Positions 42,181-50,518 of a stretch of DNA of 64,000 bases are shown here, piece after piece. This DNA is from Croceimicrobium sp963977415. GTDB taxonomy: Bacteria > Bacteroidota > Bacteroidia > Flavobacteriales > Schleiferiaceae. The translations under genes and the position numbers were made by a program. Location: positions 124,001-188,000 of the forward strand of contig CAXBOS010000006.1 in the NCBI GenBank assembly GCA_963977415.1, given 5' to 3'. How positions within the stretch are numbered: position 1 is the stretch's first letter; each line of letters opens with the position of its first letter. The notes under the pieces are model-generated. The model worked only from the letters and a program-made list of their open reading frames with translations, did no database searches and was not told where the DNA came from.

Positions 42181-43611
42181 TTATTTATTTCCCTTAATGT
42201 CAAGTGTATCTTTCCCAACGGTATAAGCATAAGCTGAAGAAGGTAGAAACTGAAAATGGACATCCGCATATTCTACTTCTCCCTCTTTACTTAAGGAGGT
42301 AACAATTGGTGTCTTAATATCGTTTTCTTGGCAAAATTTAATCAGACTTTTTAATTCTTTTGGTTTTTCAAAATACCGGTCAGACCATTTAATCTCAAGA
42401 GCCCAAATAGGCTTTAATGAGTTATCGCTTAGTCCAACCATATCTACTTCGCCATTACTCCATCTCGCGTAATATGGTGTGAACCAATCTCGATGCATCC
42501 ATTGCGCAAATATGGCTGTCTCAACCATGTTTCCTATCATTTCATCGGTTGATGTAATAGGCGTGAACAAAGCACTTCTTAAGGAAGGGTTGGTGAGATA
42601 AATTTTAAAAAAATTATCGCGTTTAAATCTTTTACCACTTTGATCAATGCGTTTTACTTGTTTTATCAGGAAAGCGGCTTCTAAATACTCGATATACTTT
42701 TTTAAAGTGTTTTTCGGTACTTGAGATTGCTTACTCAAAGTTTCAAGCGAAAATTCACTACCACTATTGTAGGCAATTGTGGTGAAAAGTGAGTATAACT
42801 CTCTTGTATCGCTTATACCATATAGACTTGGCAAGTCTCTAAGGATAACTTTATCTACAATATCCTGTCTAATATATCGCCCAGGGTTCGCTTGAATTTT
42901 CTCGGAAAGTATTACTTCTGGGTACCCACCAAAGTTGATATAATCTAAAAAGTGACGGTTAAGTTCATTTAGATGACTCGTTGAATAAAATTCCGTTTGT
43001 TTATCATTCCACATTAGTCTCATGGGCTTAATAAGACTGATCAAGCCTTTTAAGGAAATGTATTCGTTAAAAGTAAGAGGAGGGAGTAAGAAGTCGGTAA
43101 ACCGCCCCGCTCCACTTTCATTGCTTGCAAATTTTAAAGCGGCGGCGGCAGAACCCGAAACTATAAATTTATCCTTCCTGTAACTATCTACTAATGATTT
43201 TAAGTGTACTTCCCAGTCTCTGCAGTATTGAATTTCATCAAATACTATGTGCCAATCCGATTTCTCAGGCTGGCCAGTCGCTTCTTTTGCATAGTTAAAA
43301 AGTTGCTCAAGAGAGATGTTATTATAAATGGGGTTTTCGATAGTAATAAATATTATCTTTTTTGGATTCACGCCATTGTCGATAAGATCTTGAACCATAT
43401 GATAGAGCATAACCGTTTTACCAACTCTTCTTGGCCCCATCAAAACTACTGCTCGCCTAATACCCCTCTCTTTTACTAAAGGCTTGAACAGTTCAAAGTA
43501 TAATCTACGTGGCATCTCATCGTAATCGGCTTCAATTTTGCCTTCAATCCACCATGGGTTTTCAAATCGAATGCGCTCCAAAATCTGGTCTTTGGAAATT
43601 TCCCTTATCAT
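42181..43611 (-). CDS. AAA ATPase with DUF4143 domain
   Basis: The 476-residue protein has Walker A GPRRVGKT (residues about 59-66), Walker B WHIVFDEIQYCRDWE, a sensor SGSAAAAL, and the C-terminal DUF4143 part (ETAIFAQW, EVDMVGL, ALEIKWSDR), which resembles a PD-(D/E)XK nuclease-like core. Such genes are common, mobile and patchily distributed in Bacteroidota; their function is not settled. It is convergent with the preceding coiled-coil gene, only 18 bp apart, and is flanked upstream by repeat family A. Confidence 0.88.
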   Translation of the reverse strand: MIREISKDQILERIRFENPWWIEGKIEADYDEMPRRLYFELFKPLVKERGIRRAVVLMGPRRVGKTVMLYHMVQDLIDNGVNPKKIIFITIENPIYNNISLEQLFNYAKEATGQPEKSDWHIVFDEIQYCRDWEVHLKSLVDSYRKDKFIVSGSAAAALKFASNESGAGRFTDFLLPPLTFNEYISLKGLISLIKPMRLMWNDKQTEFYSTSHLNELNRHFLDYINFGGYPEVILSEKIQANPGRYIRQDIVDKVILRDLPSLYGISDTRELYSLFTTIAYNSGSEFSLETLSKQSQVPKNTLKKYIEYLEAAFLIKQVKRIDQSGKRFKRDNFFKIYLTNPSLRSALFTPITSTDEMIGNMVETAIFAQWMHRDWFTPYYARWSNGEVDMVGLSDNSLKPIWALEIKWSDRYFEKPKELKSLIKFCQENDIKTPIVTSLSKEGEVEYADVHFQFLPSSAYAYTVGKDTLDIKGNK

Positions 43612-43844
43612 TCCTAGCTTATTTCTTTACAAATTTACTAAATAGAGTCAATCAAATGATCTTAAATGGTAAAATTTCAAGATTTAAGAAAAATATCTGC
43701 TTTTCGATTGTTTATTTCCCAATATCCTAAAAACGTGATTTAGACAATAGATTAAAGCCTCTGACTTTCAATAGACGGAAAAAACAATCTGGATCGTTTA
43801 TCTCTTGCGGGCTTAAGGAAAGCAGCGGCTTTTAGTCATGCCTG
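43612..43844. repeat. Gap with dispersed repeat family A, copy 4
   Basis: From 43732, AACGTGATTTAGAC-AATAGATTAAAGCCTC-AATAGACGG matches the start of the elements at 951, 21955 and 24351; the end AGCAGCGGCTTTTAG is a degenerate version of their AATAGCGGCTATT hairpin. No ORF was seen. Confidence 0.6.
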
Positions 43845-44303
43845 CTAATATTCAAAAATATCCTCTTGAATTTGTTTAAGTATGGTAGAACGTTGCTTCA
43901 AAACGGTTTCAATGCTACCCTCATTTCCCTAGATGAATAAGCGACCACCATCGGCTTCATCCATTAAAATATCTATACCCAAACCATTGTTGGCTTCCAT
44001 TAGAATTTGCTCAGAATCTCGAAAGTATTTATAATCGGCATAGTACTCAATTCGGTCTGCCTTAAGTGTAAGTATTTCCCTACCGTAGCTATTCCAAGTT
44101 GCGACTCTAAGGATGTAATGCCCAAGGGCCCAAAAGAGCAGGAAATTAATAATGAGCCCAAAATGAAAGGTCCCATTTATCACCACGTAAACTACCAATC
44201 CTACCAGCGGTATTAAAAAGCAAAGCAGACCAATAAAAAGCAGCACCACTCTAACAAAGAGCGGGCTGCCTTGATGTTTAATTATAATCTTCTGAGCATC
44301 CAT
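43845..44303 (-). pseudogene. Two-helix membrane protein interrupted by an in-frame TAG
   Basis: The ATG at 44301-44303 opens 124 codons: a cytoplasmic start (MDAQKIIIKHQGSP), transmembrane segments at about 17-42 and 47-66, and a PH-like tail (LTLKADRIEYYADYKYFRDSEQILME). It then stops at TAG 43929-43931 after DGGRLFI. The same frame continues for 27 further sense codons (GNEGSIETVLKQRSTILKQ then IQEDIFEY) to a second TAG at 43845-43847. The amphipathic continuation looks like genuine coding sequence. Either the gene is C-terminally truncated or the TAG is a recent mutation. The family is not recognised. Confidence 0.7.
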
Positions 44304-44340
44304 TTTCAGCTCAATTTAAGAGATTTATTCTCCCTCAATT

Positions 44341-46185
44341 TTACTCCCCCTCTTCTTGCGGATAGGTATTATTCGTGCGATTCACATCGGCCATAAAGCC
44401 ATCAGGGTCTATTTCAATTTTAGCAATATCCTTAAAGTTTACCGGTAAAAATGCCTCATATTCGGGATGCGTCCAGGGCCATGGACTTAAAACCTGCCAG
44501 CCCTCTTCATCGGGGGCGCCCATTTGCGAAGCGGTTGGGATGTAATAACGCTGTTCAATGCCTTCTTTTAAAGTAATTTTAATACGCAAAGGCATGGGCA
44601 TTTCACCCAGCTTTTCCAGTACTATTTCGGTACCCTGCTTTTTACCGTTAATTTCTTTAAAACCGTAATCTATTGTTTTCGTAGTTTCCACCCAATTGTG
44701 ATAAAACCAATCTAGCTGCAAGCCCGAAGCGCGCTCCATACTACGCAGCATATCGCTAGGCTTAGGGTGCTTAAACTGCCAGGCCTTAAAAAAGTCGAGC
44801 ATGGTTTTGTTAAAAGTCTCTTCACCAATAATGTAGCGTAGCTGTACGAGAAACAGAGACCCACGAGAATAGGAATTAATACCATAAGCCATATTGGTCG
44901 AAAAATTATCGGCGGGGGTACTGAGCGGTTCAAAAAAATCACCTTGACGAGCTAAATAACTATGATTGGAAAAAGCTCCCGCATGAGGATTTACTTTAGG
45001 TTCACGGGCCATGGCATTTAAAACCTCTTCTTCCGCAAAGGTGGTAAAACCCTCGTCCATCCAAGGGTAGCTGTTTTCATTACTACCAATCATACCATAA
45101 TACCAATTGTGTGCGCCCTCGTGCACGGTAACACCAATCAAGCCTGCGATATTTCCGGTGCCCTTTAACATAGTACACATGGGGTACTCCATGCCGCCAT
45201 CGCCCCCTTGAATTACCGAAAACTGCGGGTAAGCATAGCGTCCAAAGCGCTGGTTCATCTCCTTAAAAAACTGCTGTGTATAGCGGGGCAAACGGTGCCA
45301 GTTCTCCTTATTATCTTCTAAATAGAAAAAGTGGAGCATTAGGTCTTTATCAAATTCCTGCGCTTCATGCAGATACTCAGGGTCGGCCGCCCAGGCAAAA
45401 TCATGGACATTTTCGGCTCTAAATTTCCAAGAGCGTGTCTTTTCTTCCGATTCTATTAAATTGTACAGAACTAAATCTTCTTCTCGGCTTTCTTCTTGCC
45501 AATAGTCTGCGAAATTCTGCAAAGTTCCTGTAGCAGCAACACGGTATTGGCTTGGTAAAGTAATATCTACCTCAAAGGTGCCGTAGGGCGCATAATACTC
45601 ACGCGCTACATAGGGGTCGGCATGCCAACCATCTTCGTCGTAAGCGGCCATTTTGGGATACCATTGGGTCATGGTATAGTCTACTCCTTCTTTATTATCC
45701 CGACCACTACGACGGATTTGTACCGGAACTTGTCCTCTAAATTCCATCTCCAATAAGGCCGTATCACCCGGTAGTATCGGGCTTGGTAAAAGCACCTTAA
45801 GTAAGGTTTGGTGATTTTCGAAAAAACAAGCTGAACCGTTCAGGCTTAGACTTATTACCTCTTGTTCACCCTGCTCATCTTTACCCAATTTTTCGATGCG
45901 ATCCCCCACTCTTTTATCAGGATCGGGAATATTGCGAGAACGCACATCCATCATACTATTCGGCTGAAAAGCATTAAAGTATAAATGGTAAAAAAGCACC
46001 TTTAAGGTATCGGGGGAGTTATTGTAATAAGTAAGTATTTGCTTACCCGTGAAACGATGATTTTCTGGGTTTAAATCCACCTGCATTTCATAGTCTACTG
46101 CTTGCTGCCAATAATGCGCATCAGGCTGCGACCGTAAAAGAGGAGATAATGAAATAAGCCCTGCGAGTATTAAAGTTTTTTTCAT
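44341..46185 (-). CDS. M1 family metallopeptidase (aminopeptidase-like)
   Basis: The 614-residue exported zinc peptidase has signal peptide MKKTLILAGLISLSPLLRSQ and an N-terminal beta domain. The exopeptidase motif is GGMEYP (residues 330-335), and the zinc site is His355-Glu356 and His359 in HEGAHNW with Glu378 in DEGFTTFAEE. It should cleave N-terminal residues from peptides in the periplasm or envelope. GGMEYP replaces the usual GAMEN, as seen in several Bacteroidota homologues. It lies nine bases after the MBL-fold gene. Confidence 0.92.
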   Translation of the reverse strand: MKKTLILAGLISLSPLLRSQPDAHYWQQAVDYEMQVDLNPENHRFTGKQILTYYNNSPDTLKVLFYHLYFNAFQPNSMMDVRSRNIPDPDKRVGDRIEKLGKDEQGEQEVISLSLNGSACFFENHQTLLKVLLPSPILPGDTALLEMEFRGQVPVQIRRSGRDNKEGVDYTMTQWYPKMAAYDEDGWHADPYVAREYYAPYGTFEVDITLPSQYRVAATGTLQNFADYWQEESREEDLVLYNLIESEEKTRSWKFRAENVHDFAWAADPEYLHEAQEFDKDLMLHFFYLEDNKENWHRLPRYTQQFFKEMNQRFGRYAYPQFSVIQGGDGGMEYPMCTMLKGTGNIAGLIGVTVHEGAHNWYYGMIGSNENSYPWMDEGFTTFAEEEVLNAMAREPKVNPHAGAFSNHSYLARQGDFFEPLSTPADNFSTNMAYGINSYSRGSLFLVQLRYIIGEETFNKTMLDFFKAWQFKHPKPSDMLRSMERASGLQLDWFYHNWVETTKTIDYGFKEINGKKQGTEIVLEKLGEMPMPLRIKITLKEGIEQRYYIPTASQMGAPDEEGWQVLSPWPWTHPEYEAFLPVNFKDIAKIEIDPDGFMADVNRTNNTYPQEEGE

Positions 46186-46194
46186 GCCTAAGTT

Positions 46195-47055
46195 TTAGGA
46201 AATGTCTTTTAAATTTAAAATTTGATCGAGACGTGCCCCTTTTTCGGTAGCTTTTAAACTGCACATCTCTTGCTGTGAATCGTGCTCAAAAAAGATCTTT
46301 ATCTTTTGTTCTACCGCTTCGTTTAAAACCCAGGCTTTCTCCTTCATGGTTAATAATGGTCGCACATCGTAGCCCATCACATAGGGTAAGGGAATATGGC
46401 CTACGCTTGGAAGCAGATCGGCGGCGTATAAAATCTTCTCGTTTTTGTATTCTACCAAAGGAAGCATTTGTGCCTCGGTGTGGCCATTTACCACATACAC
46501 CTTAAAGGGAAGAGGAGTTTCGTATAAACCATTCTCGTTTGGAAGGTCTAAAAATTGTATTTGACCCGAAGCCTGTAAGGGCATAAAATTCTCTTTTAAG
46601 AAAGAGGCTGCTTCGCGCGGATTAGGGTTTTCGGCCCAGTCCCAATGGTGTTTATTAGACCAATACACCGCGTTTTTAAAGGTGGCCTCCAATAGATCGG
46701 GATTATCGGCACGGCGTCTAACCGAACCACCCACATGATCGAAGTGCATATGCGTTAAAAACACATCGGTAATATCATCGCGATGAAAACCATGCGTCGC
46801 CAAAGCCTTATCCAAACTATGCTCCCCTTCCATGAAATAATAACCAAAGAACTTTTCGCTTTGTTTGTCGCCCATGCCGGTATCCACTAGAATTAAACGA
46901 TCGCCTTCTTCAACAAGCATTAATCGCAAGGCCCAAGTGCACATATTATTAGCATCGGCCGGGTTGGTACGTTGCCAAATTGACTTGGGAACCACACCAA
47001 ACATTGCACCTCCGTCTAGTTTAAAATTTCCGAGATGAAGAGAATATATATTCAT
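46195..47055 (-). CDS. MBL-fold metallo-hydrolase
   Basis: The protein is about 286 residues long. The start at 47053-47055 (MNIYSLHLGNFKLDGG) is preferred: the longer ORF begins at 47076, within a promoter -7 element. The metal motif is THMHFDHVGG (HxHxDH), followed by a His in VNGHTEAQML and an Asp in YAADLLPSVGHI; FFEHDSQQ supplies the last His. The N-terminal G-A-F-GVVPKxxW pattern is like lactonase-type MBL enzymes (quorum-quenching family), but the substrate cannot be told from sequence. It is cotranscribed with the M1 peptidase gene. Confidence 0.88.
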   Translation of the reverse strand: MNIYSLHLGNFKLDGGAMFGVVPKSIWQRTNPADANNMCTWALRLMLVEEGDRLILVDTGMGDKQSEKFFGYYFMEGEHSLDKALATHGFHRDDITDVFLTHMHFDHVGGSVRRRADNPDLLEATFKNAVYWSNKHHWDWAENPNPREAASFLKENFMPLQASGQIQFLDLPNENGLYETPLPFKVYVVNGHTEAQMLPLVEYKNEKILYAADLLPSVGHIPLPYVMGYDVRPLLTMKEKAWVLNEAVEQKIKIFFEHDSQQEMCSLKATEKGARLDQILNLKDIS

Positions 47056-47073
47056 AGAACTTTCGCTTTCCGC

Positions 47074-47081
47074 CAAAAATA
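47074..47081 (-). promoter_or_regulatory. -7 element TATTTTTG of the MBL / M1 operon
   Basis: A perfect TAnnTTTG on the minus strand, 18 bases ahead of the chosen start 47055. It overlaps the longer candidate start at 47076 and so helps decide the start. Confidence 0.6.
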
Positions 47082-47111
47082 AGTTTATTTCGATATCTCA
47101 ATAAGCTTTCC

Positions 47112-47909
47112 ATGATTAAAAAAACCATCCTCTCCCTTAGTGCCTTATTATTATACTCTTGCGCCCCTAATCCTCCCGAAGCAAAAGGCCCCGAGTCCAT
47201 CACTTTCAGCCTCGAAACCATTGAGGAGGAATTGAGCAAAGACTCGCTTCTGCAGATGCGTTTTTATATTGAAGATTTGAAAATCGATACTACTTACGCA
47301 TCTAGCGAAAGCCTAGAAGGCCAAATACGCCGCCGCTTATTGGAAAATAATATGAGTTCGGAAGGAAACTACCGCACGTACGCGGAGATGATTGAGCAAA
47401 TGATGGAAGAGTATCGCACGCTTAACGGCGAAGATGAGATTAACCAAAGTTGGGAGCTGAGTCAAAGCCTACAAGTCGTGCTTAATGAAAACGGCCTTTT
47501 CGGTTTGCAAAGCAGTCACTCCTCTTATACTGGCGGTGCACACGGAAATACCTTTGTAAGTAATCAAACCTATCGCTTGGATAATCAGAATCTTTTAAGC
47601 TTAGACAGCCTGTTAATTCCTGCTAAAAAGCAAGATTTCATTGCCATCTGCGAAAGCAAATTTCGCCAAGAACAAGAGCTAGGGCCCACGGAAAGTTTAG
47701 ATGCGAAAGGTTTCTGGTTTAAAGAGGATCGCTTTTACCTGCCCGAAATTTTCAGCTACTCGCCGGCGGGTTTAAGTTTATTTTACAATAGCTACGAAAT
47801 TGCGCCCTACGCCTATGGCATTATTGAAATTAGCCTGAGTAGAGAGGAAATTGCGCCCTTTATAAGAGACCCATACTTGCTGGCAGCAGCGCCCACTGCC
47901 GCCTTGTAA
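47112..47909 (+). CDS. DUF3298-type lipoprotein
   Basis: The 265-residue protein has a lipoprotein signal (LLLYSC at residue 17) and a RsiV-like DUF4163/DUF3298 region: LQVVLNENGLFGLQSSHSSYTG, GGAHGNTFVSNQTYRLD, LLSLDSLLIP and LSLFYNSYEIAPYAYGIIEI. Related domains bind lysozyme or unknown ligands on cell surfaces; the ligand here is unknown. It is divergent from the MBL-fold gene. Confidence 0.82.
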   Translation: MIKKTILSLSALLLYSCAPNPPEAKGPESITFSLETIEEELSKDSLLQMRFYIEDLKIDTTYASSESLEGQIRRRLLENNMSSEGNYRTYAEMIEQMMEEYRTLNGEDEINQSWELSQSLQVVLNENGLFGLQSSHSSYTGGAHGNTFVSNQTYRLDNQNLLSLDSLLIPAKKQDFIAICESKFRQEQELGPTESLDAKGFWFKEDRFYLPEIFSYSPAGLSLFYNSYEIAPYAYGIIEISLSREEIAPFIRDPYLLAAAPTAAL

Positions 47910-47990
47910 TTTTCCTGCTTTCGCTAGATGCCAATAATTTAAATACCTTGTGGCACGTAAAAAAATTCCCATTGAATTAAGATCAGCATT

Positions 47991-49163
47991 ATGAAGTACT
48001 TATTATTTTCTCTCCTTTTTAGTTTTAGCCTTTCGGCTAGCAAAATTGAATTTCGGAATTTAACTTTTGCCGAAGGTTTAGCGGCGGCCAAAGAAGAAGG
48101 TAAACCCGTTTTTATTGACTGCTTCACTACTTGGTGTGGCCCCTGTAAATGGATGAGCGCCAATATCTTTACCGATGAAAATGTAGCTAAATACTACAAT
48201 GAAAACTATATCTGCCTAAAAATAGATATGGAAAAAGGGGAAGGTATTGATATCGCTAAAAACTACACTATTCGTGCTTATCCCACTCTTTTATACCTAG
48301 ATGAAAAAGGCGATAAACTTTTAGTAAGCGTAGGTGCTAATCGCGACCCCCAGGCCTATATCGATAATGGAGAAAGGGCTAAAGATCCCGAAAATAACAT
48401 TCCTTACTTCTTAGCCAATAAAGGCAACAATTTTAAAAACCCTGAGTTTATGTCGGCCTACTTCAGTCTAATGTCGGAGGCTAATATGATTGAGACTGAG
48501 GAGGTAGACGAATACTTCAGTAGTATAAGCTTTGACCAGTGGCTGAACGAGACAAACTGGAATATTTTAATGGAGGCACCTCTAAGTTTAGAAAACAAAA
48601 CCTTTCAAACCATTATTGAGAATAGCGCCATTGTTCAAGCGGAAAAAGGCGCTGAAGCCATTGCTTTTATCAGCGACCGTCTTTATCAACTAATGGGACA
48701 AAGCCTTTACAGAGCGCGTGATGAAGCCGGTTTAGAGGCTTACCGTAAAACCAAGCAAGAATTTTTAGAAGGTAATTATGTTGCAAAAGGCGCGGTTGAT
48801 TTCAAACTGAATTTGCTGGAATATCAGAAAGAAAAAGACTGGCAAAACTGGGGAGAAACCTGCTTAACTGGAGTGGAAAAATACTATTGGGATGATGCTA
48901 ATGCTTTAAATAATGTGGCTTGGAGCGCTTATGAAAACGTTAAGGACCCCATCGTTTTAAAATCCGCTTTACGCTGGGCAGAAAGAGCAGTAGAGTTGCA
49001 AGGCGCCCATCATATTATCGATACGTATGCACATCTCTTAGAGGTAAATGGACAAAAAGAAGCAGCACTAGAACAAGAGATGTTGGCCTTCGAAATTGCT
49101 AAAGAGGAAGGTGCTTCAACGGGTGATTATCAGAAATATATAGAACAATTAAACCAAAATTAA
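47991..49163 (+). CDS. Exported thioredoxin-fold protein with helical C-terminal domain
   Basis: A signal peptide (MKYLLFSLLFSFSLSASK) precedes a thioredoxin domain. The redox pair is Cys49-Cys52 in TTWCGPCKWM, and the cis-proline region is AYPTLLYLDEKG near residue 98. Residues 170-390 are helical with TPR-like pattern (NALNNVAWSAYENV, WAERAVELQ). Such proteins act as periplasmic disulfide reductases or thiol chaperones. The gene abuts the next one with no gap. Confidence 0.87.
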   Translation: MKYLLFSLLFSFSLSASKIEFRNLTFAEGLAAAKEEGKPVFIDCFTTWCGPCKWMSANIFTDENVAKYYNENYICLKIDMEKGEGIDIAKNYTIRAYPTLLYLDEKGDKLLVSVGANRDPQAYIDNGERAKDPENNIPYFLANKGNNFKNPEFMSAYFSLMSEANMIETEEVDEYFSSISFDQWLNETNWNILMEAPLSLENKTFQTIIENSAIVQAEKGAEAIAFISDRLYQLMGQSLYRARDEAGLEAYRKTKQEFLEGNYVAKGAVDFKLNLLEYQKEKDWQNWGETCLTGVEKYYWDDANALNNVAWSAYENVKDPIVLKSALRWAERAVELQGAHHIIDTYAHLLEVNGQKEAALEQEMLAFEIAKEEGASTGDYQKYIEQLNQN

Positions 49164-49808
49164 ATGTTAAGAAAGCTTTGCTACGGCCTCTTTCTATTGG
49201 GTGTCTGTAATTTAAATGCCCAAGAAATAGCGGTTACGGAAAGAGGGGACAGTGTTATGCTGCATGCGAATGGAACCTGGGACTTCCTTAGTAATTTAGG
49301 TGAAAACGCTTTTGCTGAAACGACTATTGAGGAGAATGAGACTCCTTATAAAAAAGACGAAGATGCAAAAGCCGAGGCCAAGGGACTAGGTGATGCTTAT
49401 CGCGTTTACTACGACAATGAAAAGTGGAAACGCATTAGTCCAGGCGAATTAAATGATGAAGCAGACCTAACCTGGTCCTACAAAAAGGGCGATGCTTATG
49501 CCATGGTTATTTTTGAGGAAATTGAAATAAACCCTGAAGATCTATCTCAAATTGCATTCGACAATGCCAGAGAACTATCCGAAGGCTTAGAGATGATAAA
49601 ACGTGAATATCGCACAGTGAACGGAAAAACCGTAGTATTTATGGAAATGGCCGGAAACCTTGGTGGTATTAACGCAACCTATTATTCTTACTATTATTCA
49701 GATCAAAACGGCAGCCTACAGTTTCACACTTTTACAGGAACGGCGGTAATTGGAAAATACCGCGAACGCTTCGACCAAATGCTAAACGGTTTGATTATTC
49801 CAGAATAA
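49164..49808 (+). CDS. Secreted protein of unknown function
   Basis: The 214-residue protein has signal peptide MLRKLCYGLFLLGVCNLNAQ and then a short EIAVTERGDSVMLHANGTWDF domain of a type seen in Bacteroidota exported proteins. The rest shows mixed alpha/beta character (GDAYAMVIFEEIEINPEDL, NGKTVVFMEMAG). Its ATG directly follows the stop of the thioredoxin-like gene, so it is probably cotranslated and may be a redox client. No known catalytic motif was seen. Confidence 0.78.
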   Translation: MLRKLCYGLFLLGVCNLNAQEIAVTERGDSVMLHANGTWDFLSNLGENAFAETTIEENETPYKKDEDAKAEAKGLGDAYRVYYDNEKWKRISPGELNDEADLTWSYKKGDAYAMVIFEEIEINPEDLSQIAFDNARELSEGLEMIKREYRTVNGKTVVFMEMAGNLGGINATYYSYYYSDQNGSLQFHTFTGTAVIGKYRERFDQMLNGLIIPE

Positions 49809-49829
49809 TCAATTTTGTTAGTATTAAAG

Positions 49830-49865
49830 AACCCGTCAGAGTTTAAAAACCTTTGACGGGTTTTT
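49830..49865 (+). terminator. Rho-independent terminator
   Basis: ACCCGTCA-N15-TGACGGGT followed by TTTTT, about 20 bp after the stop codon of the 214-residue gene. Confidence 0.9.
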
Positions 49866-49987
49866 AATGCTTATTATTTTCGGCCACATCCTATTTCTTT
49901 AGTCGCTACTTAGCCCTGTTGAATTAAGTTCTTGGCCTTAAATTTCAAAATAATTATTTGCTAACTTGTAAAGCTAAATATGCTTAT

Positions 49988-50518
49988 ATGAAAGGTATTG
50001 TATTCTCGGAATTCATGGATCTAGTGGAAGAGAAGTTTGGTTTAGAAACCATGGATGAAATAATTGAAAGCAGCAACTTGGCCTCAGGAGGCAGTTATAC
50101 CGCAGTAGGCACTTACCCTCATGGGGAAATGGTTACTTTATTAGGGCGCTTAAGCGAGGTAACCAAAGTGCCAGCCGAAAAATTATTAAATGTCTTTGGA
50201 CACCATCTATTTAAAACCTTTCATAAAAATTATCCCGCCTTTTTTACGGAGGTAAAACATCCTTTCGACTTACTAGAGCAGATCGATAATCATATTCACG
50301 TAGAAGTAAAAAAGCTTTATCCTGATGCCGAGCTTCCTCGCTTTGAAACTACTCGTGATGGAGAGTCTTTAATTATGATTTATCGTTCAGAACGGAAAAT
50401 GGCCGATTTAGCCATTGGGCTTATTGAAGCCGCCGCTGCTCATTATCAAGAAGACCTTAAAATTGAAACCGAAATGCTTAAGGCAGATGGAAGTGAAGTG
50501 AAATTTAAAATTTCTTAG
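49988..50518 (+). CDS. H-NOX haem nitric oxide/oxygen binding sensor
   Basis: The 176-residue protein starts best at ATG 49988 (MKGIVFSEFMDLVEEKFG), the family N-terminus; the ORF has ten extra codons upstream. The proximal haem ligand is His104 (NHIHVEVKKLYPDAELPRF, seven residues before the YP pair as in soluble guanylate cyclase). The haem-propionate motif YxSxR is Y132-R136 (YRSER). It senses NO, and possibly O2, and passes the signal to the histidine kinase encoded immediately downstream. Confidence 0.94.
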   Translation: MKGIVFSEFMDLVEEKFGLETMDEIIESSNLASGGSYTAVGTYPHGEMVTLLGRLSEVTKVPAEKLLNVFGHHLFKTFHKNYPAFFTEVKHPFDLLEQIDNHIHVEVKKLYPDAELPRFETTRDGESLIMIYRSERKMADLAIGLIEAAAAHYQEDLKIETEMLKADGSEVKFKIS

